A DNA stretch of 64,000 nucleotides from Flaveria trinervia (GCA_025506515.1 CM046454.1:64725423-64789422), one strand, 5' to 3'; shown: positions 23,605 to 35,707, numbered from the stretch's first letter. Made by a program: numbers and translations. Notes: generated from the sequence alone by a model not told the origin.

Positions 23605-24945
23605 TATTACTCTCAAGTTTCTCTCTCTCTTGAGACTTTGAATTGAAAATTTGTAAATTATTGAAGGGTTGAACGAGACTGCGGAAAATTCAAAGAACAA
23701 AATCTGAAAAACTTTTAACACCGAAATAATATTTTGTGGTAGGGGTTTTGACTGAGATTAGTTAATCGGGTTTCGGGTATTTAGGTTTTTTAATATTGAA
23801 AGTTTATTTGAAATCTGATCTGAATAACAATTGGTTTAATTGGTTTTGGGTTGTTCGGTTCGGATTACGGTATTAAACAATTGACTTAAATTAGTAGATT
23901 TTAGTGAGTTTTTATTTGAAATCTTATAAAACTTTTACTTTTATAATTTATAAAATGTGCTTATACATATATTTATATACAAACAACTTCATTAATTTGG
24001 ACAATCTATACAAGTGTATATATATAATTTACTTAAGTATAATATTGGTTGTTCGGGTAATTCAGATTTCGGGTTAATCGGTTCGGGTTATTCGGGTTTT
24101 TGAGATTTGAAAGTCTATCCGAAACCCGACTCAAACAATAATCGGTTTAATCGGTTTTTGGGTTGTTCGGGTCGGGTTTCTTCGGGTATGGGTGAGCTCG
24201 GGTCAGACTGGTTAATCTGGTACGGATAAAATCGACGGGCCTATGTTGTGGCGAGTTACAAATTGGTAATTTTGTGTGGAGTTATTAATACGTGTAAATT
24301 CTTGACTAAATGGTAAATAGTCTTTCAATCATCCAACGTGTTTTTAAAAATTTAGGGGTTGTCTGGTAGCATCTGAATCAGCTTATTAATGATTCATATA
24401 TCTAAATTATTTAGCACTTAATTGTTGTTTCACAAGCAAATGTCTGAATGGTTCAGACATTTGTCTTTAAATTATTAAGTATTATACTAATGTTGAATGG
24501 TTAAGAGGTCTGATTCTTAATGGTTAAGACCTCTCATTTGAATTGGTTCGACATTTGTCTTTGAATACTTAAGTGATACATTAGCTTTTAATGATTCAGA
24601 TCTCTTAATGGTTCAGCATTTAATGATTCAGAACTCTTATTGGTTCAATATTTAATAATAGAGCACCCAAACTATGAAGAGTTGTTTTTTATCATTGACA
24701 TTCTAGTCCAACAGGACAGAGGTGATAGTTTGAACTTGGGGTCTTTTAAATCTTAAGTTCAAATCTGACTCGAATGAGTTTTTTCACAATGGTAGGTTTT
24801 CTCTTTGATTGTGTTTTTGGGCGTCACGTCTAAAGTGTTAAACTCAGTTTGTAAGGTTAAATCTCGTTTCAAAAATGCTCACTTAAGTATTAAGGGTAAT
24901 AGTTACAAACGTCGTTCAAAAAAATTAAGAGTTGTTTTTTCAAAT
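23605..24945. other. LCV promoter side and intergenic repeats
   Basis: It holds the upstream region of LCV. A degenerate direct repeat of about 105 bp occurs at 23763-23866 and 24073-24178 (GGTTTAATTGGTTTTGGGTT / GGTTTAATCGGTTTTTGGGT). From 24352, GGGGTTGTCTGGTAGCATCT plus repeated ATGATTCAGA words resembles one end of a small hAT-type element whose other end is unclear. Confidence 0.45.
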
Positions 24946-25204
24946 TAGGGCTAGCAAAAATGTCTTATCGTGTTTAACAGGTTAGAGATGACACACAAAA
25001 ATCATGTATCAAACATGCAACAGACTTGTTTAACTACTTATATATTATGCCTATAATTTTTTTATATGTTTTAATGAACCAAGAATATGAATAATTGAGT
25101 TTAGCCTTCTAATTTGAATTATTATCAATAATATATATAAAACTAAAAAAAATTATTAAACAAATTTAATCGTGTCATAAACATATCGAGAATTGTCAAC
25201 CCTA
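24946..25204. mobile_element. hAT-like non-autonomous element (259 bp)
   Basis: The ends TAGGGCTAGCAAAAATG and the complement of the right end, TAGGGTTGACAATTCTC, form short inverted repeats. TTTCAAAT and TTTTAAAT flank it, an 8-bp duplication with one mismatch. Confidence 0.55.
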
Positions 25205-26754
25205 TTTTAAATTAAACAAACCCATTCTACCTTTTAATCAATTTAGAGATAATCTCTTAATAGAATTATTAAGAAACTATCAAACAACACTCACAACTTA
25301 AATGATAGCTAACTTAAATATTATAATTTACTAATCGTTGTGAGTCTCAACAATTTTTCAAGTAATAATGTTTGTTCAATTATGTCAACTTTTAATCCGG
25401 ACTGCTCAAATTGCTCAAAAAGTTATTACTAGATGTTATATCTTGCGGTTTTAGGCTAAACTCCCACTCCTCATATGTCATGTCGTCATTATAAATATTA
25501 TTTTTCACTTATAAGACTAGACTCGTTTTATTAATGTAATCTTGAAATGTATGAGGTTACATTAAGATGGTGTTAGTTTTTCCAAAAAAGACTTTTCTTA
25601 CATCTTTTCTCTGCCTTGGGCGTAACATGCGCAAACGTTTAGTTTTACAGAGTGTTTGTTTTATAAATTACCTTCATTAAAAAACATCGTTCTTATCTCT
25701 TTTTGGTCCGGACCTTAAAATCAATCTTCATGTCTCTTCTTCTCGAACCCTTAAAACAAATCACCTCCACCTCCCTACCACCACCTCCATTTCCTCCTGG
25801 TCGGCATCGCACCCACCCCCATCCCGACTGCTCCGACGTCTGACGAGACCCACAACAGCATCGATGCCACCTACCATGACACTTCCATCCCTATCGACAA
25901 CCACCTACGATGATAATGGTGGTAGTTTCAAGTGTTTACATGGTGTTTTGGAAGGATTCAAGGGAAACAATCAGATCGATGATGATGGTGGTTGGATCTC
26001 GATGGTGGTCGACCTAGCGGCTGGTGGTGGTGGTGATTCTCGACCGAGATAGCCACGTCGACGGTGGTGGTTGGCCGAAAATCATGGCAGTCAGGTGCGG
26101 TAATGGTTTTAGGAGGCGGTGGCGTCGGTTAGGGCTTAGGTAAGTGGCTAATATGGTTTGTGATGGCGTTGTGACGATGGTTGAGGACGTCGTTGGTTGG
26201 AATTTGACCAAATAGTCTTCATTTTGCAAAATGCAAAAGTTTGATCCACCTATTTTTTTACAGATGTGGTCTGCAGAGTGTAGAAATTTTACGTTTACAA
26301 AAATAAACTACACCTAAGTAGCCATAAAGCAAAGCTTGATGAAACATACAAATCACAAAAGAAAAACATCACAAGGTGCTTTTATTATAAGATGCCACAT
26401 TCACCTTTAAAACAGTAAATAAAAATATCATTCAATTCGACTTTCATGTACAGTGGATAAGAAGAATGATGAACATAAGTTTCTTCCTTCCGTTTGCCTT
26501 TCTTTATTTCTAATGATTTTATTATTTTCATACAAACAAATGATGACAGAGTCTTAATAATCGAGTATAACAAGCATTTTAATCCTTATAAATTCCAACT
26601 TCATTAGGAAATTTTTGATGAGGAATTGTATGTTTGTATTATATGCATAAACATATTAAAATAATTGTTTATCTTAAACAACTTTTTGGCTTGAAGGAGG
26701 AATCATATTTTTCATAACTTATAACGAGTTATATCATTTTTTTTTAGAGTTTGT
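25205..26754. other. Intergenic, no supported gene
   Basis: A locally GC-rich tract at 25760-26210 has ORFs on both strands made of ACC/GGT-rich simple sequence; neither shows a domain. The rest is AT-rich. I see no RNA gene. Confidence 0.45.
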
Positions 26755-26905
26755 TTAATAAGTAACATGTAGTTAACATATCTTCTCCACAAATTCATCA
26801 CTCAAACCTGAGTAAAATACCAAGAAATTAACCATTTCCTTTAAATTTCTATTTTTTCTTTCAACCATACCATTCTTTTGCGGTATATAAGGTGTATTTC
26901 AGTTG
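26755..26905 (-). pseudogene. Ty1/copia integrase scrap
   Basis: The minus strand reads NTPYIPQKNGMVERKN followed by RNLKEMVN and a leucine/serine-rich piece. This matches the copia integrase segment around the catalytic Glu (TPYTPQQNGVVERKN-type). It is truncated by a microsatellite at 26905 and by unrelated DNA on the other side. Confidence 0.7.
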
Positions 26906-26914
26906 ATTGAAAGT

Positions 26915-26961
26915 GTGTGTATATATATATATGTATGTATGTATGTATATATATATGCATG

Positions 26962-27051
<90 letters not shown>

Positions 27052-27401
27052 TGTACGTATGCATGTACGTATGAATGTATGTATGCATGTACGTATGCAT
27101 GCGTGTATGCATGCGTGTATGCATGCGTGTATGCATGTGTGTATGCATGCGTGTATGCGTGCGTGTATATGTGTCTGCATGCTTGTATGCATGCTTGTAT
27201 GCAGATGCATGTATGCATGCTATGTATGCATGTATGTACATGCATGCATGCATCATGTATGCATGCATGCATGCATGCATGTATGTATGTATGTATGTAT
27301 GTATATGTATGTATGTATGTATGATGTATGTATGTATGTATGTATGTATGTATGTATGTAGTATGTATGTATGTAGTATGTATGTATTGTATGTATGTAT
27401 G

Positions 27402-27433
<32 letters not shown>

Positions 27434-27460
27434 TGATGTATGTATATATATGTATGTAGA
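26915..27460. repeat. Compound microsatellite, (TA)n, (GTAT)n, (GCAT)n
   Basis: It contains about 80 bases of pure TA (about 26967-27048), flanked by variants of TGTATGTA and TGCATGTA. It is open in several frames on both strands only because the repeat lacks stops. Those ORFs (up to 213 codons) are not genes. Confidence 0.95.
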
Positions 27461-27791
27461 GGAGGGATCCTAAGAAAACCATTAAGTTTTGAGAACACTA
27501 AGAAAACTAATTTTAGCCAATCAAAATTATTTATTATATATATATATATATATATATTATTTCTAAAGGGTATTTTAGTAATTGTTTTTTACTTATTTTT
27601 AGTAAATAATAATGGTTGACTAATATTCCTTATTTTACTCCTTCATTGAACAATCAAGACTAATGGTTGACTAATATTCCTTATTTTACTCCATATTTTA
27701 ATAATTATCTTTCTACTCATTGACTAATATTCCTTATTTTAATAATAATGGTTGACTAATGGTTTGAGTAAGCGGAGTTGTTACTGTTATC
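27461..27791. other. Repeat-rich spacer
   Basis: A (TA)n tract lies at 27535-27556. The word GACTAATATTCCTTATTTTA occurs three times, near 27617, 27668 and 27722. No gene is seen. Confidence 0.5.
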
Positions 27792-28527
27792 TTATTTAAG
27801 ATCCCAAAATACGGCCTTCAATTTTTGAATTTCATGCTTGGGGCAAAACTTTTTGAGCATGATATCCTTCGGTTCATCCCAAGGAAAAGTCATAGCGACT
27901 TCAATTCCTTTGGCATTCATTGTAACACCCGTCATTTTCAAGTTATAAACTCGAACCCGAACTAAAATCAAACTTTCTTATGATATGAATTCTTTATTCA
28001 AATTATTTTATTTATATTAATGAGTTATATAGATTAAACGTGTAGTTTAAACAATATCATGAATTGAATTATTCTATTTATCATAACTCGTTGACTTATA
28101 AATAATTCTTTTTTATAAAATTATAATGTTTATTAATCATGTTACAATAAATAACTAAATGGAAAAGAGTTATTAAAACTTATAAAGTTATAAAATGAAT
28201 TTTAATAAACTTATAAAGTTTTATTAGTAATTGTGAATTTTAAATATTAAAAATAAGTAATCAAATTATAAAGTTTACAAGTCTTATAAAAGTTTTAAAG
28301 ATTAACAAATAAATAACTGATTGATTATTCAAATTGGTTTTATAAAGTCCATAAATATTTTATAAAAAAGAGTTGTTAAAAGAGTCTTCATAAATTTAAA
28401 TGTAAATTATAATTATTATTTTATTTATTTAAATTAATTAATTTTATATTTATTTCAATCATAACCCCCTTTTAAGAGACTTATAAATCACAATTAACAC
28501 CATTCATAACCTACTCCTAACCTCAAG

Positions 28528-28534
28528 TATAAAA
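28528..28534 (+). promoter_or_regulatory. LTR TATA box
   Basis: AAGTATAAAAGCAAGG lies about 600 bases into the LTR and is followed by a pyrimidine-rich leader, as expected of a retrotransposon promoter. Confidence 0.5.
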
Positions 28535-29212
28535 GCAAGGTTTAAGCCTTCCTTTTCATTTGCTTATTCTCTAAAAATCTCACTTTCATATCTTTATTTC
28601 ATCTATGGTTATGATCAATTTAAAGAATTTCATTTTACAAGAAATTTCAAGAATTTTTAATACTAAGGTAATCTTTTATTTTTTTTTATATTATACATTT
28701 CAATCATCCTAACATCCAATTGTTCTCATGACTTATATTCTTACTTTTATTCTTTCTTCTACCAAATCTCTTTTTATTTTAATCATTATCATTTGATCAT
28801 TAACATTTTAATAATCACTAACCTTATATCAATCACTAACATTCCTAAATCAAGCTAACAACACACTAACATAAACAAAGAATCCCGTTTGCATATGGAC
28901 GGCTATGCCGCCGTATTCGGTTATTCTATAAGATTATTTTTCTAAATGATGGCTATGCCAAAGTCTTAGAATATTTTTATAACTCAAATGAAGACTAATA
29001 TCCATATATTGACATAATAAATTGATCTAACCCGTTTCATGCTTTAATGATTTTAAAAGTGCACATAAGTGCCTTACTACAATTTTGACAGAATATAATC
29101 TTACTTCAACTGACCATAACTTAATCATAACAAACTAAATTTGAGTAAACTCAGACTCTAATGTTAAGTTCATTGAATTGCCTTTTAATGGCAGTTTATA
29201 TATCTTCAAACT

Positions 29213-31960
29213 TGTGACATCCGGTAAATTTCCGTTACCAAACTCCGTTAGTTCCGTTAAGTCTTGTATACACGTGTCGTGAGCACACACTAGTTGTCGT
29301 TTAACGTTGGTGACCTAATAATAATGGATAATGTTAGTTTGATGTGAATCTAATTGATTATGTGAGTATTGGGTTATGCTTATGTGTTTGCACATTAATT
29401 TAAAAGGTTAATTAGAAAATTAATCGCGTAACGCGAAAACGTGCCTATTTATTCGTATGTCTTGTGTTTTTATAAAGATAAGATATATAATGATTTTCAT
29501 AAGTTTATATCTTTATATTATGAAGTTAAAACACATTACAAAGAGTTTAAAACTTAGTTTTTATAAAATACAAATTACAAGGGTTAAAAGGGTAAATGTG
29601 TAAATTAAACTAAACAAAACAAACCCAAACACTAATCCACCCCCCTTCGGCCGCAAACACTTCCCAAACACCTCTCCCTTTGTGAATTCGATCAAGAACA
29701 AGTTAGAAAGCACCAATTTCATTCGATTTCAAGGATTACAACACATAGGAAACATAAATTTCAAGCAATTACACGTTTAAAGGTTAGGTTTTTCAAGTTT
29801 TTGTGAGTTGTTCATGGTGGCCGAATCTTGGTTGCGAAACTGACCTTCATGAGGTCGAATTGATGTTGTTTGGTGATGTTAGTATGTTAGTTAGATTGTA
29901 TATATGTTAGTTAACGTCGATATGCATGAATTCTATGTTTTTATTGGATTGATCATGAACCTTGTGTATGAAACAAACCCTAATTCGAAAATGCTATGAT
30001 TATGCATGATGGATGATTGTTTGATGAATGTATGATGATTTGTAGGTTGTATGAATGTTAGGATACATTGATTTTGCAAGAAATTGGTGTCTTGAAGTTG
30101 GTGTTCTTAGGTTACTAAGAATAGAAACTTTATTTTGCATGTAATGTTGAATTATGGATGGTATGATGTTATGGATGTATTCATGATGATGATTGGATGC
30201 TAGATTGTTGTTATTAATGCTAGAAATCTTTGAATGGATGTTATTGATTCATAGCTTGCCAAAAGTAGAAACTTTTGTTTATGAAGATTGTTAGATTATG
30301 ATGATTAGGTGATGTTGATCATGTCTAGATATTGTATGGAGCTTGAGATAGTATAAATATGTTGAATTCATGAATACATTGGATGGTTGATGGTTGTTGA
30401 GATGTACTTTCCCAAAAGAGAAACTTTATTTGCATAACGTCTGAAAAATGATAGCTTGAACATGTTTGGGATGGTAGGAGCATGTTAGTATGATCATGGA
30501 TGAATTCTAAGGTGATGAAACATGTTAAATTAGTTGTATGGGATGTTTTGGATAATCATGGATGATGTTTGGACTTTGATGGTCATGTATGATGTTGGTG
30601 TTGATTAGTAGTTAGGACATCATGTTTGGGGCTGGAAATTGATTGTTGTGATGTTTGTTGAATGCAATGCATATGGTTAATGAATATGGTTATGATCATC
30701 ATACACGCGTGCGAATCTGAGGCCCCTACTTAGTAGGATTGGCAGGGTTTAGGATGAGAAGTCGTGAGTGGCTTCACATGGCATGTAGTGAGTGGTTTGA
30801 TCTTTGTGTGACATGTTAGTTATGTTATAACTAGTGGATATGTTAATGTTCTAGATTCGCATGACTTGTATGATACTTGGTTGTATGATGATCTAAGTGT
30901 TATACCTGGATGATATAGCATACATATGGTCTATTTGAATGTTAACAATGCATGACATATGTGTATGATTACTTGAATGGTTTACAGCACATAAAGTCAC
31001 CAACGGGTCAAACGGGTCAACTAGGTCAAACATTGTCTGTTTTGTTTGAAATCTTGAGTCCTTGGTTGTAGTGTACTTAGGGTTTCACATGTTCTTTGAT
31101 TACACGTACTCACGCACTTATATGATCTTGGTAACCTCTGAAGGTTGTCTGTCTATTCTGTTTGGCAAGTCAAACTCTGTGTATCTAAACGCATATCAGG
31201 TTAGTTCATGCCCCACTTTTTATTTACTCTCTTTGGGGGAGATAGCATACTGGTAAATCATGAACGCTTTATGTATTTAAGTTGTGTACAATATTATATA
31301 GTGTTGATATCATGGAAAAGTCATCACACTTTCGAATTGTTAATATTGATTAGCGGGGAAATTTGGGTAGTACTACTGGGTCTGACGAGCCCCACCTGTG
31401 TGACTCGAGGTCAACCGGGTGAAAGTTGTCCTATTGAACATTGTCACGACCTGTTAAGTCGTGGCAGGAGGCAACAACGTAACACAGTCAGCTTCAATTG
31501 CGAAATCACTATGAAATAATATTTATTGTTAATGGACTAGCTATCTGTTACAATACGCCACTTGTACATCTCTATTGTTAAACTGTTTATATTTGAATAT
31601 CTCTTGAACTCACCAACCATTGTGTTGACATTTTTAGTATGCTATTCTCAGGTCATTAACTTGCTTGCCATAGGAGCACTGCCTGGTCCACTGCATTTTA
31701 TGACACGGTCTTCAAGACAGTTTTATCATTTTAATAATTAATGATTTCTCTTTTGGGATTGGCACGTGTTTTGCCACAATTATACTTTTATTATTTTGGG
31801 TTGTTTTCTAAACGCTTCCGCACTGTTCAATTTAATTACTTGGGTTGATTTAATTTAAATTATGGCATATAGAGTCGTTCTGAGTAACTATTGACTGTGA
31901 TCCTGGTTTGTTCACACGCCTCGCGGTAAAACTCCGCAAGTGGATTTTGAGGGTGTGACA
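29213..31960 (+). mobile_element. Solo LTR (2748 bp) nested in the other LTR
   Basis: It starts TGTGACATCC and ends GGGTGTGACA. AAACT is duplicated at 29208-29212 and 31961-31965. No primer site, purine tract, gag or pol lies inside, so it is a solo LTR left by LTR-LTR recombination, or a very short non-autonomous element. The ORFs at 31062-31519 have no retroelement motif. Confidence 0.85.
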
Positions 31961-33060
31961 AAACTCAATCGTACGACTCAACAATAGCTTTCACAAGATA
32001 GGTGCGCATTTCAACACCTTCTGTCTTGTGCTGCTGTTTTGACCTATTTACGAATCTTTTCATAAAAATGTTTCTGAATAAAAGTTGTTTGGAAGACTTT
32101 GAACTAGTCAACTATAAATTTTTATAACTTTATGAAACCGTTTGCTATTTTTAAAACCTGTTCAAACATGTATCAACCATTCTGTCCATAATCTAAAATT
32201 GGTACATGAATCGTTTATCAATCTACCTTTCGTTTATTGGCATTCCTAAGTGTCCTAACTTCTTGTAATGAATTCCAAACTCAAGTTATTGTTTATTTTT
32301 GTCATTTAGGACATCACCTTTGACTCTTAAACATCCAAGCTTTCTTATGTACTCTACAACCATCACAATACTTGTGAGTTTTCCATGTGAGTATTTCTAT
32401 ACCCCTTTTCTTATATTTTCATACTTTGGGGTGAAACATGTTACCTTATAATCGTTGCACTCGTAAAGCGTTTGATTCTTGTAAAATTATGGCAATTCAC
32501 TTGTATGTTGTGGTTAGTTGATCTTTGTAGCTACCATGTAATGTCGATTATATGTACAATCATTAACTATTGCTAGCCTAGCGACGTCATAGATCTATGG
32601 GCCTGACAAGCCTGCTTGGTTAATCCAAGTACACTTAGCTAATCGTATATACTTGTAACGTTTGAGACTTGTAAAACTGTCAAGGTTTGATTGTGCATTC
32701 TCTCTTACATCCCTAGTTCTTTGTTCACTAATTTCATAACATGAATTGCCATCTTTTATATACTTATGTAATGAAAACTATGAAAATCTCACCAACTTTA
32801 TAGTTGAACCTTTATTATTAACATGTTTCAGGTTGATACTTTAGGATTCTCTTCTTGCTCATATAGGACTTGGACTTAGATAAATTAAACATCTTATGTT
32901 GTTGTTTATATTTTTATGTATTGTAATAACTTAATTTACTTGTATTGTTCAATGAATAATAGTATTTAATATTATTTTAACTTATTAGTTAACTGTGCTA
33001 TGAACAATCGTTTCACATTCGTCCGGCCCGATGATTCCACCGTCGGTCGGGGTGTGACAG

Positions 33061-33077
33061 ATTGGTATCAGAGCCAT
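33061..33077 (+). other. Primer-binding site (tRNA-Met)
   Basis: ATTGGTATCAGAGCCAT follows the LTR end with a one-base gap. Confidence 0.85.
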
Positions 33078-33182
33078 GGTTATAGGGATTTAGGTTATTA
33101 GAAATGGAGACCTAGACTATAACTAAGTACCCTTACATATGAGTCCTCTCATGTATTTTATGTGCTTAGATAGGATTTTATG

Positions 33183-33294
33183 TATATAACTCATTAATAT
33201 AAATAAAATAATTTGAATAAAGAAATTCATATCATAAGAAAGTTTGATTTTAGTTCGGGTTCGGATTTATAACTTGAAAATGATGGGTGTTACA
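33183..33294 (-). repeat. Inverted copy of the LTR 5' end
   Basis: Its complement begins TGTAACACCCATCATTTTC and follows 27921-28031 closely to GAGTTATATA, after which similarity stops. Confidence 0.9.
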
Positions 33295-33671
33295 TTCATG
33301 ATGTTATTCCACCACGTTAGAGCAGTCAGCTCGAACACACTTGATGCGAAAGCGGTTCGCTTGGCCTCCGAGCATTCACAATGCAAGAACACGCTTTCTA
33401 TGCATTCAAACCATTGAAGGAGTGTGGTAGCACACTCCTCACCCACAAATTTCGGTGGATTGGCGCTCGTAAACTGTTTATAAGTAAATGTAGCATGAGA
33501 GGGTGTGGCTTGAGTAGCAACAGGTTACGGTTGGATAGCTTGAATTTGAGCAACAAGGGTAGGGAGTACAACGACCATTTGAGTTGTAACCAATTCGGCT
33601 ATCTTAAGGTTGGAGTTCTTGGGGCGACGAGTTTGACATGCTTGACAAGCTTGACGATGAAGGGGAGGCAT

Positions 33672-33802
33672 TCTAAAAATAATAAAAGTGAGACAATATG
33701 AGATTTTGGGTAACTAGTGCAAATATGATTGTGATTAATGTAAATATAAGATTATAGTGAAATATTTTGTGAACCTTATAATCATAAAAAACATTTTAAC
33801 AC

Positions 33803-33870
<68 letters not shown>

Positions 33871-34004
33871 TATATATTTGAAATTGAACGTTAAGATTTG
33901 AGGCGGAAAATACATACATGAATCACCATGACTTGTTATCCCGACAGTAATCTTGAAGAAATACGAGGTAATGCGGGGAGTCGAAACGTTGCGCGAATCA
34001 TCGC
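33672..34004. other. Spacer with (TA)n microsatellite
   Basis: The TA tract covers about 33807-33877 with small interruptions. No gene is seen. It separates the minus-strand gag from the plus-strand pol. Confidence 0.6.
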
Positions 34005-34616
34005 GTCTTTCATAGTAAACAAAGACGGAATCCAGTAGACCCCTCCAAAATTGAGGCCGTTAAGAACTGGAAAGTTCCTGAGACTCCCACCAAGATCAGG
34101 AAATTCCTTGGATTGGCCGGTTACTACCGAAGATTCATAAAGGACTTTTCACGAATCGTGCAGCCGCTGACATCCTTAACAAGGAAGAACGTGGTGTACA
34201 TATGCGGAAAAGAACAACACGAAGCCTTTGAGCTGCTCAAAGAAAGGCTGTGTAGTGCGCCCATCCTTGCTTTGCCGGAAGGCGTAGAAGATTTTGTCGT
34301 CTACTGTGACGCCTCGCAACAAGGGTTAGGGTGCGTGCTAATGCAACGAGACAAAGTCATCGCCTACGCATCTTGACTTCTGAATGAGCATGAACAGAAG
34401 AATACTACCCATGATCTTGAACTGGGTGCCGTGGTGTTTGCACTCAAGTTGTGGAGACACTACTTATATGGTACCAAATGTGTCATATACACCGATCACA
34501 AGAGCTTACAGCACATCCTTGAACAGAAGATGTTAAATATGCGTCAAAGAAGATGGGTAGAGCTACTAAGCGATTATGAGTGCGAAATTCGGTACCATCA
34601 TGGAAGGCGAATGTAG
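34005..34616 (+). pseudogene. Gypsy pol: RT end and RNase H, broken
   Basis: The frame shows the RT C-terminus (KIRKFLGLAGYYRRFIKDFS), the connecting segment ending VVYCDASQQGLGCVLM, and RNase H pieces LELGAVVFALKLWRHYLYG and YTDHKSLQHIL. There is a TAG near 34035 and a TGA at 34374-34376, where relatives have an Arg codon after YAS (a CGA-to-TGA change). The frame then shifts near 34610. The RT catalytic core and everything upstream are missing. It belongs to the Tekay/Del-like chromovirus style. Confidence 0.85.
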
Positions 34617-35707
34617 TAGCAGATGCCTTGAGCCTAAAGGAAAGAGAAAAACCCCTACGAGTTTGTGCGCTAAGGATGAGTGTCTACTCCAGTCTCCTCA
34701 CCAGCATAAGAGAAGCACAGAAAGAGGCCTTGAAGGAGGAAAATTTGTTCGAGGAGATGTTGACGGGAATGGAGAAACATCTTGTGCTGGGAAGCGACAA
34801 CGTCTACAAATGTGAAGGTAAGACGTGGGTACCCAGGCATGGGGGACTTAGAGAGATAGTCTTGGATGAGGCTCACAAAACCAAGTACTATGTTCACCCA
34901 GGTAGCGACAAGATGTACCAAGACCTAAAATCCCTATTTTGGTGGCCCGGGCTAAAGCAATCCATAGCCACCTATGTCGGAAAATGCTTGACCTGTTCAA
35001 TGGTCAAGGCCGAACACCAGAAACCATCCGGAACATTACAACAACCAGAGATCCCGGAGTGGAAATGGGATAATATCACCATGGACTTCGTCGCAAAACT
35101 GCCGAGAACACCTCGTGGCCACGATGCTATTTGGGTCATTGTGGATAGACTGACCAAGTCGGCACATTTACTACCCATCCAAGAGGACTATGACTTGACC
35201 AAATTGGCCCGATTATACATTAATGAAATAGTGTCGAGACATGGAGTCCTATTATCAATCATTTCCGACCGAGATAGTCATTTCACCTCACGATTCTGGA
35301 GGTCACTCCAGCAAGCGCTAGGGACTCGACTTGACTTGAGCACCGTGTACCATCCCCAAACTCATGGTCAAAGCGAGTGTACAATCCAAACCCTAGAGGA
35401 CATGCTGAGAGCCTGCGTGATAGACTTTGGCGGAAGTTGGGACACTCACCTTCCCCTGGTGGAATTTTCCTACAACAATAGTTATTACGCGAGTATCAAA
35501 GCAGCTCCCTATGAAGCTCTATATGGTAGAAAATGTCGGTCTCCCCTGAGTTGGAACGAGGTTGGTGACAGCCAAGTAGTAGGACCCGACATCGTGATGG
35601 AAACCACTGACAAAATCTTCAAAATAAAAGAGCGATTGAGAATTGCAAGGGACCGTCAAGAGAAGTATGCAATAGAAGCGGAAGCCCTTGGAGTTCCAGA
35701 TTGGTGA
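34580..35707 (+). pseudogene. Gypsy pol: integrase, mostly open
   Basis: It follows the RNase H tail (VVADALSLKERE) after a one-base frameshift. It contains the HHCC zinc domain (HPGSDKMYQDL ... CLTCSMVKAEHQ) and a catalytic core with Asp in ITMDFVAKL, Asp in IISDRDSHF, and Glu in THGQSECTIQTLE. A GPY-side segment with ALYGRKCRSPLSWNEVGD follows. The first ATG is not a real start, because the domain is part of a polyprotein. It ends by frameshift at 35707 where the C-terminal barrel should continue. Confidence 0.88.

Larger units (their letters stand above)
27921..33059 (+). repeat. LTR of the aberrant element (about 2.4 kb without the nested LTR)
   Basis: TG...CA ends. Subtracting the nested solo LTR and one AAACT copy leaves about 2386 bp. 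A TATA box (TATAAAA, 28528-28534) marks the U3/R side. Confidence 0.75.
27921..33294 (+). mobile_element. Aberrant LTR element with inverted U3 ends
   Basis: TTCAT flanks both sides (27916-27920 and 33295-33299). The left part is a full LTR starting TGTAACACCC and ending GGGGTGTGACA at 33059, interrupted by a nested solo LTR. It is followed by a primer site and about 120 bases of leader. The last 112 bases (33183-33294) are the reverse complement of the LTR's own first 111 bases, with three or so mismatches and one indel. The unit therefore begins and ends with the same U3 terminus, in opposite orientation. No gag or pol is present. The interrupted host frame shows that it inserted as one unit. 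Confidence 0.85.
27792..33671 (-). pseudogene. Ty3/gypsy gag, split by a 5.4-kb insertion
   Basis: The frame begins with ATG at 33671 and runs to the insertion, then resumes at 27920 and stops at 27792-27794. With the insertion and one target-duplication copy ignored, the reading frame is continuous across the junction: TALTWWNNIMN on one side, AKGIEVAMTFPWDEPKD and KKFCPKHEIQKLKAVFWDL on the other. These are the standard gag-core motifs of plant Ty3/gypsy elements. One in-frame TAA lies in the N-terminal part (near 33526). The zinc knuckle and pol are absent. The start MPPLHRQ resembles gypsy gag starts. Its own LTRs are not visible. Confidence 0.8.

Noticed and set aside
25864..26229. Opposed ORFs in a GC-richer patch
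   Set aside because: Both are made of GGT/ACC simple sequence, with no domain or splice context.
26841..27498. Six long ORFs on both strands (up to 213 codons)
   Set aside because: They are translations of a TA/GTAT/GCAT microsatellite that lacks stops in several frames at once.
33381..33701. 106-codon plus-strand ORF
   Set aside because: Antisense shadow of the minus-strand gypsy gag, which has recognisable motifs.
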